A DNA stretch of 25,703 nucleotides from DASTPP01 sp035762175 (lineage in GTDB: Bacteria > Myxococcota_A > Polyangia > Polyangiales > Polyangiaceae). Every line of letters starts with the position of its first letter. The stretch's first letter is position 1. The stretch covers positions 1 through 25,703 of the forward strand of contig DASTPP010000223.1 of assembly GCA_035762175.1 (NCBI GenBank). Reading direction: 5' to 3'. This document shows positions 8,141 to 16,518 of the stretch, piece after piece. Made by a program: the position numbers and the translations under genes. The notes beneath the pieces were generated by a model. The model did not search any database, had not been told where the DNA came from, and was given only the letters and a program-made list of their open reading frames with translations.

Positions 8141-8561
8141 TCTCGAGCCTGCTCGAGCCGGCCAGGTCGACGAACGGGACGCAGGGCGCCCGCGCGGCGA
8201 AGGGGGTACCGAGGGCCCCCTCGAAGAGAGGCGCCGGAAGGCGGGTCGGCCGGCCGAAGCCGTCGCGCCGATGCGGCGCCCGACGACGCGCTTCCCCTCC
8301 GCACGAGGCCGTCGCGCCGACCCGGGCGCCAGCACGTCGACGGCGTACGGCCACGTGACAGCGCCCCATGCCCCCCGCCGTTTGGGCGCGCCACCAGGCG
8401 CACCGAGTCGGGGTCGGGGCTCGTCGGGCGGTCCCCCCGCAGGGGCTCGACGACGCCGACGCCCTCACGCCCAACGGCGCCCGACCGTGCGAATCGCTTG
8501 GCGAGCCCGGGCGCGACGGACTACAGCCGGGTGCCCCGGCCGTTTGCCCCCCCCGCTCGCC

Positions 8562-9587
8562 ATGCGCCACCGGTTTGACCGCCTTAGCAAGGACATCCTG
8601 CGTAACGCCCTCGGCTCCAGCGGCACCGTGGCCACCGAGCTGGAGGTGCCCGCCGCCGACGCCCAAGCCGTCGACACCTGGTTCGAGCCCTCGCCCGAGC
8701 ACCAGGCCGAGCGGCAGCGCATGGGCGTGCTGGGGCGCATGGCCGAGGGGCCGACGATGTTCGAGCCCTTTCGCGACACGCCCGGCGTCGACGACCTGCG
8801 CGCCTGCTTGCGCAAGCAGTTGATGCTGGACCACGGCCGCGTGCTGGAAGCGCGCAAGCACGGCCAGCCTCGTCCCCCCTTCCCCCGGCTGTGGCTGGTG
8901 GCGACGGGGCGGCCGGAGAGCGTGCTGACCGGCTACCGCTTGACGCCGATGGGGGGCTGGCCCTCGGGCTTCTACGAAGGCGGCCCCGCCGAGGCCAGGG
9001 GCGTGGTGGTGCTGCGCGAGCTGCCGCGCACGCGAGAGACGCTGCTGGTGCGCTTGCTGGCCACCGGGGCGGTGCTTGCGGCCGCGCTCGAGGAGCTGAA
9101 GCAGTTGCCGCCGGAGGCGTGGGAGCGGCAGGTGGCGTTGCCGGCGTTGGTTGCGGCGCGCATGGAGATGGCGCAAGCTCCTGGCGACGAGCGCGAGCAG
9201 GAGTACCTGAGGATGACCGAGAGCCTGTACGAGCAGTGGGAGGCCGCCACACGCGAGCAGGGGCGTCAGGAGGCCCAGCGCTTGTACGAGCAGCGCGAGG
9301 CCGCGATACGCGAGCAGGGGCGCCAGGAGGCCCAGCGCTTGTACGAGCAGCGCGAGGCCGCGATACGCGAGCAGGAGCGCCAAGAAGGGCAGGTGCAGGA
9401 GGCCCAACGCGCCGTCGCCCTGCTCTACCAGGCGCGCTTTGGGCCGATGCCCCAGGCCCTGCGCAACGCGCTCGAGGCGACGAGCGACACGGCGACGCTC
9501 GAGCGCTGGCTGGTGCTGGTCGGCACCCGCCCCGAGGCCGAGGTGGCCGCCGCCCTGCAGGCCGACCGGGCCACGCCCGAGCGCTGA
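8562..9587 (+). CDS. Rpn/DUF4351-like protein (putative PD-(D/E)XK nuclease family)
   Basis: 341 aa from ATG 8562 (RHRFDRLSKDILRNALGSSG). The N-terminal pattern LSKDIL, then TELEVPAADAQAVDTWFEP, has the acidic spacing expected of Rpn-like PD-(D/E)XK nucleases. The middle (RTPETLLVRLL-type region around residues 145-190) is helical. Residues 222-278 are three 19-aa repeats beginning LYEQ, rich in Gln/Glu/Arg and likely coiled coil. The C-terminus (LYQARFGPMPQALRNALEA, then TLERWL) matches the DUF4351 tail. Members are multicopy and associated with mobile DNA or recombination; any nuclease function here is inferred. There is no Shine-Dalgarno sequence before the ATG, and the frame is open back to 7791, so the true start is uncertain. 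IS relics flank it. Confidence 0.6.
   Translation: MRHRFDRLSKDILRNALGSSGTVATELEVPAADAQAVDTWFEPSPEHQAERQRMGVLGRMAEGPTMFEPFRDTPGVDDLRACLRKQLMLDHGRVLEARKHGQPRPPFPRLWLVATGRPESVLTGYRLTPMGGWPSGFYEGGPAEARGVVVLRELPRTRETLLVRLLATGAVLAAALEELKQLPPEAWERQVALPALVAARMEMAQAPGDEREQEYLRMTESLYEQWEAATREQGRQEAQRLYEQREAAIREQGRQEAQRLYEQREAAIREQERQEGQVQEAQRAVALLYQARFGPMPQALRNALEATSDTATLERWLVLVGTRPEAEVAAALQADRATPER
9225..9395 (+). repeat. 57-bp in-frame tandem repeat, three copies
   Basis: Copies at 9225-9281, 9282-9338 and 9339-9395 encode LYEQ(W/R)EAA(T/I)REQ(G/E)RQE. The second and first copies differ at few bases, and the third diverges at its end. This is expansion of a charged coiled-coil segment by whole codons. 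Confidence 0.85.
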
Positions 9588-9596
9588 GGCGCACGC

Positions 9597-9734
9597 CCCG
9601 GGGCTCTGCCGGCCGCGGGCGTAGGCTTCGGCGGTCTGGCCGCTTCGCTTCCAGGCGGCCACTTCCGTGGCCCAGTCGTCGGCGCGACGTCGGAGGGTGG
9701 GGTCAGGGGCGGAGCGGACTGCGGTCTTCGTCAT
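9597..9734 (-). pseudogene. IS66-type accessory protein fragment (helix-turn-helix N-terminus)
   Basis: Minus frame from ATG 9734 reads DPTLRRRADDWATEVAAWKR followed by SGQTAEAYARGRQSPG. This W-x-x-V-x-x-W-K-x-SGx-x-x-x-Y pattern is typical of the first helices of IS66 accessory (TnpA-like) proteins. After about 46 residues the similarity ends near the 3' end of the convergent Rpn-like gene, so most of the protein and the rest of the element are missing. Confidence 0.5.
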
Positions 9735-10721
9735 GCGCGAAGCCTGCGGCCCCGCGGGCGTCGACGCACCAAGGCTCGGTGTAAGGGATTTACGCGTTGC
9801 CAGCTGGCGGCGGCCCTGGCCGTTGCCTCCTTCATGGCGGCGAATCCTCTGGCGGCCCTGTGACGACAGGCATGACGTCGATGCCGTCGCCGGGGAACAC
9901 GGTGATGTGCGGGTGGTCCTGGAAGAGGCGGGCGGCGGCGATGTCGGCGGCTTCGACGATCAGAAAGCCGGCGGTCTGGTTCTGCGCACTGGCGACGCCG
10001 GATTTGGTGACGCGCGTGGTCTTGCCGACCATGACGTCGGTCGCGACGATCGCGGCGGCGTTGCGCTTGTCCCATTCCACGTTTCGCCTTGCCCGGCGAG
10101 CCTATGGATACCTCGGCCGGCCGGGCGGCGCGGGGGTCGGGGCCGCGTCTGGCGGGGGCGAGTACGCGACCGGTGCGTGCTTGCGACGCGGCGAACCAGG
10201 CGGCGCGAGCGACCGGGCGACCGACCAGGGCGGCACCGCTGAGCCGTGCGAAACGCTCAGCCGTCAGCCCATCGATCGCAGGAGCGGCCGAGAGGCTCGA
10301 GGTTTCGGTCATCCAAACGGGGCTCGGTTGAGCGCTCGCGGGTGAGGCTGGCCCGCTCGCGTCGGTCGGGTCGCCAAAGATGTCCTCGGCCGCCGGCGCA
10401 GGCGAGCGCGCGCGCGCTGGGCGACCGTGGCGCGTGGCCGGCGCGCTTCGAGCGCCGCCACGATGTCCTTGGCCACGCCCTCGGCGGGGCGTGGGCGCGC
10501 GCCGGCATGCGTTTTGCGTCGCCCGCCGCGCGATTTATGTGCAATGCCCGCGCGAAACCTCATTGCCTTTTGCCTTCGCCTGCGTAGACTGAATGGCACG
10601 CGACGGCGCCTTCGCACGCGCGAGCGCGTTGACGTCGCCGGCCCGCAAGTCGGCCCTCGCATCGGCGGCAACCGCTGCGAGGGCCTGGGCCTCACCCATC
10701 GCCACACGACAGGTGCTGCTT
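9735..10721. other. Mosaic region between relics; little functional coding
   Basis: Apart from the YCII fragment, this stretch holds overlapping open frames without clear domains. On the minus strand around 10390-10510 the reading AEGVAKDIVAALEARRP followed by VAQRARARL resembles the C-terminal helix of Rpn-like proteins and may be a decayed relic. A minus frame from ATG 10312 (MTETSSLSAAPAIDGLTAER) looks protein-like for about 50 residues but has no recognisable family. Confidence 0.3.
9832..10080 (-). pseudogene. YCII-related domain protein, N-terminally truncated
   Basis: 82 codons from GTG at 10080: NAAAIVATDVMVGKTTRVTK, then GVASAQNQTAGFLIVEAADI and FQDHPHITVFPGDGIDVMPV. The order GKTxRVT, GYxIVEA-type strand, FxDHPHxxxFPG and IxVMP matches the C-terminal two-thirds of small YCII-like ferredoxin-fold proteins. 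The usual N-terminal strand and about 30 residues are absent, and a stop lies just upstream in frame. Either the gene is broken or a short form is made from the GTG. The 5' neighbour on the same strand (up to 10312) is an open frame of doubtful nature. Confidence 0.5.
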
Positions 10722-11306
10722 ATGTCCACGATACGCAAACGCTCGCCGCGCGCCAAGCCCCTGCGCCCCAACCGCCCCCGCGACGCGGCGCCCGAGCCGC
10801 CGCCCGCCTCGTCTCGGCCCAGCTCTGGGCATGGGGCGGGGGCTGAGGGCCTTGCGCCGCCCCCGCGCCCCTCGCCGGTCGCCCGCCTCGAAGAGCGCCT
10901 GTCTTCGCCCGACGAGGGCGCCTTTTTGCACAGCCTCGAAAACCGCATCGTCTACCCGACGCTCATCGAACAAGTGACCGCGGCCGGTCGCCGGGTGCTC
11001 GAGGTGGTGCGCGAGTACGACTCGCCCTCGCTCTTTCACGAGTACGAATTGCTCGAGATCGAGGTGAGCTGGGTGCGCGAGCGCGCGGCGTTCAGCATGG
11101 GCTACGAGCACGGCGCGGCCGAGGGGCGGGCCGAGGTGTTTCGCAGCCACACCCGGGGCCTGCGCAAGGCGGCGAGGCGGCTGGCCGATCGGGCGCGGGC
11201 GCTGGTGGTCAACGAGGGGCTGAGCACGAACGAGGCGACGGCGCTGCTCCTCGAGACGGCGTGGGCCTTGGTGCTCGCCAAGCCCGCGCCGGTGCCCGGG
11301 GCCTGA
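10722..11306 (+). CDS. Hypothetical protein, 194 aa, basic/proline-rich N-terminus and helical C-terminus
   Basis: Start at ATG 10722 with AGGTG about 10 nt upstream; longer in-frame starts exist (10593) but add composition-biased sequence. Residues 1-60 are Arg/Pro/Ala-rich (KPLRPNRPRDAAPEPPP). Residues 60-190 are well-formed and helical (LEERLSSPDEGAFLHSLENR, YPTLIEQVTAAGRRVLEVVR, VSWVRERAAFSMGYEHGAAE). No signal peptide or membrane segment. I do not recognise the family. Sequences like its two ends recur near the repeat arrays: KPLRP plus PEPPP-like coding just before array 1, and an exact 29-bp copy of its 3' end (11282-11310) at 16375-16403. It therefore seems to belong to a small local multicopy family with broken members. 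Confidence 0.6.
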   Translation: MSTIRKRSPRAKPLRPNRPRDAAPEPPPASSRPSSGHGAGAEGLAPPPRPSPVARLEERLSSPDEGAFLHSLENRIVYPTLIEQVTAAGRRVLEVVREYDSPSLFHEYELLEIEVSWVRERAAFSMGYEHGAAEGRAEVFRSHTRGLRKAARRLADRARALVVNEGLSTNEATALLLETAWALVLAKPAPVPGA

Positions 11307-11505
11307 GCGGCAGGGGCGGGGCGTCTAGCTCGCGCCCTGGCGGGCGCTCGCCCCGCCATTCCGGGCGCGCCGCAGCGAGCTCGTGCATCCAGCGGTGGCG
11401 TCATCGGGCAATTCAATTGGCGTGCTCGGACACTCGGGGCTGGCGCGCGTTGATTAGCTTCTCTGGGCGGCACCCATCGCCGTCGCCCAGAGAGAGGTCA
11501 TCGTC

Positions 11506-14442
11506 ATGTCCAGCTCCAGTCCGAACGGTTCGCCGACTTCGAACGTCTCCAGGAAGGCCCCGGCCCCGGCCTTCGTGGCGTCCTTCGACGATCTCCGCGC
11601 GCAGCTCGACGCCCGGACCGTCCCGAGCGGGCTACTGCCGCTGTTCAGCGCGCCCGTGTCCGCCCGCGCCGGCGGCGTGCTCTCCCAGGGGGACTTCCAG
11701 CAGCTCTATCTCGAGCTCCGCGGCTCGGCGCTGCCTGACAGTCCGGGCGCGTCGCTCCCGACGCTCGACGAGCTGCGCGAGCGCGCGGCCGGCAAGCGCG
11801 ACGGCGCGCCGGCCGTGCCGATCGCGATCGCGCAGCTCCGCTGGTCCGAGGCCGACCGCGCGCTCGTCCGCGAGATCGCCGAGGCCCGCCGCGAGGGCCG
11901 CGCCGTCGCGGTCGATCGCGTCGCGCCCCACCTGAGTGAGCACCGCGCCCTGCTCGCCTCCGCGCTCCTGCCCGACGAATTCCACGACTTCGCCCGGCTG
12001 CCCTATCAGCACCACGGCCCCCTCGTGCGCTTCGTCGTGCCGAGCGCGCTCTTCCTCGCGATCGACGGCGAGGCGCCGTGCTCGCTCGAGATCGACTTCG
12101 ACGACGGCAAGGGCCCGCGGCCCGTCGCGCTCGACCAGCCCGTCGAGGTCCGCTACGAGGCCCCCGGCACGAGGCGCCTCGCCGTCACCGCGCGCGGCGC
12201 AGGGGGCCCGGCGACCGCGCGCTTCAGCTTCGAGGTCGCCTCGGGGACGGCCGCGCCCGACGAGATCTGGCCCGTCGACGCCACGATACCGTACGAGGGA
12301 AAGTGCAACACCGGCGTGGCCTACGTGCTATACGGCTCGGACAATGGCGTGAAGCACACGCAGCTCGTGCGCCCGGCCATCATGGCCGACGGCTTCCCGG
12401 GCCACTCGTACGACTACATGTACAAGTGGTTCAACCAGCTCGGCACGCTCCAGGTCCTCCTGGCCAACGGCTACGACGTGATCCTGCTCTCGTACACCAA
12501 GGGCTCGGACTACGTGCAGCGCAACGCCTTCGTCGCCGTCGCGCTCATCCAGAAGGTGCTGGGCCTGCTCCCGGACGCGCAGAAGCTGGTCGTCGGCGGC
12601 GCGAGCATGGGCGGCATCGTGACCCGCTACGCCCTCTGCTACATGCAGTCGACGCCCGACCTCGTGCCCGCCTCGGGCCGGGTGAGCGTGTACCTCTCGT
12701 TCGACTCGCCGCACACGGGCGCGAGCCTCCCGGTCGCGACGCAGTGGTTCCTCCAGGCCTCCGCGGACGCCAGCGACGAGGCGGGCTCCATTGCCAAGCT
12801 GCTGCGCTCGACCGCCGCGCAGCAGATGCTCATCTACTCGCGCACCACGACCGACGCCAGCGAGAGCCTCACCAAGCCGGTGCACACTGCCCTCTACGGC
12901 GAGCTCGCCGGCTACGGAGACTTCCCGCTGGCGCCCTCGCGCTACGGCATCTCCGACGGCACCGGCGACGGCTCGCACATCATGCCCAACGGCGCCAAGA
13001 TGCTCGAATGGGAGGTTTCGGACGGCTGGCTCGGCTACTGCAAGCTCTGGGCGCTGCCCGGCACCTCGATCGGCCCCTACGATCACGTCGTGGGCCAGTA
13101 TTCCCTGCCCAGCACCGGGGACTTGTACGAATACAGCCTGAGGGTCGACGGCACGCAGGTGAACTACGACGGCTCCCCGGGGGGTCTGTCCGTCGGCAAC
13201 GGCGACGTCGCCGCCTCGCTCAAGAAGGCTTCCAAGGGCTACGACTCGAAGACCAAGTGCTACTACCCGCGGACGTGCTTCATCCCCTCCGTCAGCGCGA
13301 CGGCCGTCGGCGGCAGCCCCTTCCAGGCGGTCCCCGCGACCCCGACGTCCGAGAGCGCGCTCGACTACTGCCTGGCCGACCGGAACTACGAGCACATCGT
13401 CCTCACGCCGGACATGAAATCTTTCATGCTCCAGGCGCTCGGCATCTCTACCGCCGGCGCGCTGCTGGTGAAGAACGTGCAGTCCTACGACGTGAGCCCG
13501 TCGCGCGTCGTGGTGGCCGGCCCCTCTTCCACGGGCACCGTCGTGCAGGCCAAGCAGGGCTCGCTCGACGCGCCCTTCGTCACCGCGCTGCCCAACCCGA
13601 AGGGCTTCCAGATCGTCGAGGGCCGCTTCGCCGAGCTCATGAGCCCCGAGGCGCTCGAAGTGCAGGACGGCCCGCTCGACGCGCCGTGGCAACTGGCCTA
13701 CACGAACGAGCACGGCTCCGTGCAGACCTACCAGATCACGAGCACGCGCATCGCGGTGCTCGCGCGCGACGCGCTCTGTGCCAAGCAGGGGCCGCTCACC
13801 AACCCCTGGCAGGTCCTGTGGTCCAACGAGACCGACCCGCGCGCCAAGAGCTTCCAGATCACGGACACGCGCGTGGCGGTTTTCACGGAAGACGCGCTGC
13901 TCGTCAACGAAGGCGCGCTCACCAACCCCTTCCAGACACTCTGGGACAGGTCCCAGGCCAGGCTCGACAGCTACCTGATCACCGACGACCGGGTCGCGCT
14001 GTTCGGCGGGGGGGCCCTGCGCGTGCAGGAGGGCCCGCTCGACGCGGCCTTCGCCACGGTGTGGAACGACCCCGCCGACCCCGCGCTCTCCTTCGCGATG
14101 ACCGGCAGGCGCCTCGCGATCAGGACGCCGCACTGGCTCTACGTGAGCACCGGCCCCGTCGACTCGCCGCTGGTCGGCACGTGGAACAACACGATGTCCG
14201 ACCTGCGGGGCTACCAGCTCAGCGACGAGTACCTGGTGCTCTGGCAGCGCTGGCAGGGCCGCGACGTCGTGAGTGTCATGGTCGGGACGGTCACGTACTC
14301 GACCCCCGACGTGGAGGTGTACAACTCCGAATACACCTCGCCGGTCCAGTCGATCCGGCTCGCCGGCTCCTGGCTCGCGATCCAGACCACGGACGAGAAG
14401 CTCTACGTGCTCGATCTGACCCAGCAGACGGCTTCCACGTAG
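11506..14442 (+). CDS. Alpha/beta hydrolase (lipase-like) with C-terminal repeat propeller
   Basis: 978 aa from ATG 11506 with AGAGAGG upstream. Residues 1-260 are a non-catalytic N-terminal region, including an Ig-like stretch around 180-245. The hydrolase spans about 265-500: IMADGFPGHS resembles an oxyanion-hole loop, the nucleophile elbow is GASMG with Ser367, Asp400 (SFDSPHTG) is the likely acid, and His491 (GDGSHIMP) the likely base. From about 650 to the end come some seven 40-45-aa repeats of the form QITDTRVAVFTEDALLVNEG(A/P)L, each a strand set with an xVxxGxL turn, like the carbohydrate-binding or tectonin-like propellers attached to secreted actinobacterial esterases. Predicted: a lipase/esterase or depolymerase that binds a surface glycan. 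There is no classical signal peptide, which is odd for such an enzyme. Substrate unknown. Confidence 0.8.
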   Translation: MSSSSPNGSPTSNVSRKAPAPAFVASFDDLRAQLDARTVPSGLLPLFSAPVSARAGGVLSQGDFQQLYLELRGSALPDSPGASLPTLDELRERAAGKRDGAPAVPIAIAQLRWSEADRALVREIAEARREGRAVAVDRVAPHLSEHRALLASALLPDEFHDFARLPYQHHGPLVRFVVPSALFLAIDGEAPCSLEIDFDDGKGPRPVALDQPVEVRYEAPGTRRLAVTARGAGGPATARFSFEVASGTAAPDEIWPVDATIPYEGKCNTGVAYVLYGSDNGVKHTQLVRPAIMADGFPGHSYDYMYKWFNQLGTLQVLLANGYDVILLSYTKGSDYVQRNAFVAVALIQKVLGLLPDAQKLVVGGASMGGIVTRYALCYMQSTPDLVPASGRVSVYLSFDSPHTGASLPVATQWFLQASADASDEAGSIAKLLRSTAAQQMLIYSRTTTDASESLTKPVHTALYGELAGYGDFPLAPSRYGISDGTGDGSHIMPNGAKMLEWEVSDGWLGYCKLWALPGTSIGPYDHVVGQYSLPSTGDLYEYSLRVDGTQVNYDGSPGGLSVGNGDVAASLKKASKGYDSKTKCYYPRTCFIPSVSATAVGGSPFQAVPATPTSESALDYCLADRNYEHIVLTPDMKSFMLQALGISTAGALLVKNVQSYDVSPSRVVVAGPSSTGTVVQAKQGSLDAPFVTALPNPKGFQIVEGRFAELMSPEALEVQDGPLDAPWQLAYTNEHGSVQTYQITSTRIAVLARDALCAKQGPLTNPWQVLWSNETDPRAKSFQITDTRVAVFTEDALLVNEGALTNPFQTLWDRSQARLDSYLITDDRVALFGGGALRVQEGPLDAAFATVWNDPADPALSFAMTGRRLAIRTPHWLYVSTGPVDSPLVGTWNNTMSDLRGYQLSDEYLVLWQRWQGRDVVSVMVGTVTYSTPDVEVYNSEYTSPVQSIRLAGSWLAIQTTDEKLYVLDLTQQTAST

Positions 14443-14558
14443 CCCGGCGTGGGGCTCCCCCCCGTCGTCGTTCCTGGCCGCCTGAGGTCGGCGACGACTT
14501 GCACGCCAAGCGCGTGCGCTCGCTGGCTTTCGGGGTCCTAGGAGGGGGCGACTCAGGT

Positions 14559-14870
14559 TCAGCGGGCGAAGGCGCCGCGACGCTCGAGGCGCCGCGACCA
14601 AGCGAACAGGGCGGCGGCGATCGCGACGACGGCGGAAAGCGTCGCGACCTGCGGGGCGCCGAGCGCGGCGAACACGCCCTCGGTGACGTCCCCGGCGAAG
14701 AGCAGGACGTACCCGGCGAGCGAGGCGGCGAGCACGGGCGTCGCCACGCGCCTCCGCAGGAGCAACAGCAGGCAGCCGGCGAGCCCGCCGAACGTGCCGA
14801 CGGCGAACGCGTTCCACGCGAGAGCGGCGATTCCGAGGGCGGGGCGGAGGTATCGGGAGGTAGCGGACAT
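14559..14870 (-). CDS. Small membrane protein, DoxX-like/uncharacterised, 103 aa
   Basis: ATG 14870 on the minus strand is preceded by CGGAG. Hydrophobic segments near residues 8-30 (ALGIAALAWNAFAVGTFGGL), 30-37 plus the RRR break, 42-62 (ATPVLAASLAGYVLLFAGDV) and 75-92 give three or four membrane helices. It resembles the short WN-containing membrane proteins annotated as DoxX-like or sugar-transporter-like, which usually carry an extra soluble segment of about 40 residues after the first helix that seems absent here. It converges with the hydrolase gene, 116 bp from its stop. Function unknown. Confidence 0.6.
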   Translation of the reverse strand: MSATSRYLRPALGIAALAWNAFAVGTFGGLAGCLLLLLRRRVATPVLAASLAGYVLLFAGDVTEGVFAALGAPQVATLSAVVAIAAALFAWSRRLERRGAFAR

Positions 14871-15194
14871 GGGGGCTCCGGGGTGATTGACCCCATGACG
14901 CGCGACGCGGGCCACGTTCTACACGGGCTTGAAAAAAAGTCGGGGCCCCTGCGCAGTCGCCCCGTCGGCGTCGCAGGGGCCAGGCAGGTGGGCGACACCC
15001 CCAAGCGGCGCCAAGCCCGTGCCCACGTGCACACCTGCGCGCACGTGAACGCGCGTCATGCGTGGTGAGTTCGCCCCCGACGAGCGAGCGGGGCGTCATG
15101 GCCCTGGCCTTCTCGCCCGGGCGCGGGGGGCCCGGACAGAAGCGGCGGCGTCGGCGGCGTCGGCGGCGTCGGCGGCCCGGCCAGCGCATCACGC
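14871..15194. other. Intergenic DNA with a 9-bp microsatellite
   Basis: Contains the 9-bp repeat CGGCGGCGT, three copies plus a partial one, at about 15143-15176. No gene is supported. TTGACC near 14888 and an A-run at about 14933 are the only AT-rich features. Confidence 0.5.
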
Positions 15195-15410
15195 TCATTC
15201 GCTTCCCGTCATGAACTCGTCGAAGTCGGACGCCAGCCGACGCCACACGAATCGCCCGCTGATGTGACGCTCGGTCGACACCACCGCGGGCGGGTCGACC
15301 CGGTAATCGAGCGCGATCATGCACCCTTCGCCGTTCTTGACGATCACGAGCGCCCGGTCGGGGTCGATGCCGAGGCGTTCGACGTCATTTTCAAATGTGT
15401 AACACAGGCC
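15195..15410 (-). pseudogene. SMI1/KNR4 (SUKH) domain protein, C-terminal relic
   Basis: Minus frame ending at 15195 reads DRALVIVKNGEGCMIALDYR, then VDPPAVVSTERHISGRFVWR and LASDFDEFMTGSE. This is the typical SMI1/KNR4 ending: a strand with G-x-G-x-x-x-ALD, PAVV, and a final [AS]xxFDEFL-like helix. Upstream of GLCYTFENDVERLGIDPD the frame becomes Arg/Ala-rich and no start or N-terminal domain half is present. SUKH proteins often serve as immunity proteins against toxins, but no toxin gene is visible nearby. Confidence 0.55.
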
Positions 15411-15661
15411 CGTCGAGCAGCGTCGCCGGCCGCATCGCGCACCCGCTCGGGCCGCCTGGCTCGGGCCGGCCCGAGCCCGCGCTGGCAATGCACGGCCGGC
15501 AGAGCCGCGCGCCGTCTTCTCCAATCGCTCACCGACGTTCTCGGCGCCTCGCCGCCCTCGAACGCGCTCGGCGCTACCCCCCGCCGATCACGTCGCGCTT
15601 CGCACCGGCGAGGCCGCTGGTGGTCTATACGCCGAATACCGACTCACGGGAGGCCGACGCC

Positions 15662-16075
15662 ATGCGAAAACTGACCTTTGGCATGAACCTGAGCCTGGAC
15701 GGCTACATCGCTGGCGCCACCCCGGCGCAGATCGAGTTCGCCCGCCGCTGGCGGGCCATGCCGAAGGTGGTGTTCTCCTCGACGATCCGCGCGGTCGACG
15801 GGAACGCCCGCCTGGTCACCGGCGACGCCGTCACCGAGATCACCCGGCTCAAGACGGAGGAGGGCGGTCCCATGGACGTCGGCGGCGCCGCCCTCGCCGC
15901 GGCGGCCATGCGGGCCGGGCTGATCGACGAGTACGCGCTCGTCACCCACCCGGTCCTGGTGGGCGGCGGCACGCCGTTCTTCACGGCCCTGGACAAGTGG
16001 GTGAACCTGAACCTGGTGGAGACCCGGACGTTTCCCGACGGCGTGCTCCTGACCCGGTACGAGACCAGGCGCTGA
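15662..16075 (+). CDS. RibD-C/dihydrofolate reductase-like protein with internal deletion
   Basis: 137 aa from ATG 15662, preceded by GGGAGG. The N-terminus RKLTFGMNLSLDGYIAG and C-terminus (KVVFSSTIRAVDGNARLVTG, GPMDVGGAALAAAAMRAGLI, THPVLVGGGTPFF) are those of the stand-alone DHFR/RibD-C family, usually about 180-190 aa. The segment between YIA and ATPAQIEFARRWRAMPKV, normally about 50 residues with the W..PSDELF and GRKLWE motifs that line the NADPH/substrate site, is missing in frame. The sequence closely matches what I recall from actinomycete members, which would point to transfer. With the core helix and strand gone it may be inactive, although the frame, start and stop are intact. Confidence 0.75.
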   Translation: MRKLTFGMNLSLDGYIAGATPAQIEFARRWRAMPKVVFSSTIRAVDGNARLVTGDAVTEITRLKTEEGGPMDVGGAALAAAAMRAGLIDEYALVTHPVLVGGGTPFFTALDKWVNLNLVETRTFPDGVLLTRYETRR

Positions 16076-16374
16076 CTATCCGACCTCGGATGGGCACAGG
16101 TCGTCCAACCGGGGCTCGGCCGGGCGCTGGCGCGTCGGGCCGGCCGGCTCGGGTTGGCGCGGAAGCCGGGCGAGCGCCCTTTCCGCGCGAACGCAGGTGG
16201 GCCGGCACGGGCGCGCCGCCCTCGAGCGGCGGAGCCAGCGAGGCCGTGTCACCTGGGAGCGACGACGCCGGCTGTCGTCGCGGTGGATCCCGCCCCCCCG
16301 CACCCTGCACTCGTGGCCGAAGGGGCGATTTGCCGTGAGAACCCGAGGCGGGAGCCGAGTCCGTTAGGCGCGGC

Positions 16375-16403
16375 GCCCGCGCCGGTGCCCGGGGCCTGAG
16401 CGG
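16375..16403 (+). repeat. 29-bp exact copy of the 3' end of the 10722-11306 gene
   Basis: GCCCGCGCCGGTGCCCGGGG plus the next 9 bases, including the TGA stop, are identical to 11282-11310. It encodes the same PAPVPGA-stop tail, so it is probably the surviving end of a lost paralogue. Confidence 0.75.
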
Positions 16404-16479
16404 GCGCCGGCGCTCGAAGGCGGGGGTAGCGCCCCGGGCCCGGCGGGGGCCCTCACCCTTGTGCCGGCGGGCGCCCTCA

Positions 16480-16518
16480 CCTCCCTTTCCCTCTCCCGAG
16501 GGCGAGGGGGAAGAGAGG
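16480..16518. repeat. Imperfect C/T-rich hairpin
   Basis: A pyrimidine-rich arm (CCTCCCTTTCCCTCTCCC) pairs with the purine-rich arm (GGCGAGGGGGAAGAGAGG) around GAG. It resembles the common intergenic CCCTCTCCC/GGGAGAGGG hairpin type and may be a terminator-like or REP-like element. Confidence 0.5.

Noticed and set aside
7500..9734. 744-codon open frame on the minus strand
   Set aside because: Antisense to a plausible gene; His/Gln/Arg-rich composition typical of a high-GC shadow frame. Only its first 46 codons (IS66 fragment) look real.
9731..10312. 193-codon minus frame starting MTETSSLSAAP
   Set aside because: Protein-like only at its start, then Arg-rich; it overlaps the YCII-like fragment in another frame and has no ribosome-binding site.
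12078..15324. Two nearly 1000-codon frames (plus 12078-15068 and minus 12328-15324) across the hydrolase gene
   Set aside because: Both are Arg/Gly/Ala-rich shadows without domains; the hydrolase frame has catalytic motifs, repeats and a ribosome-binding site.
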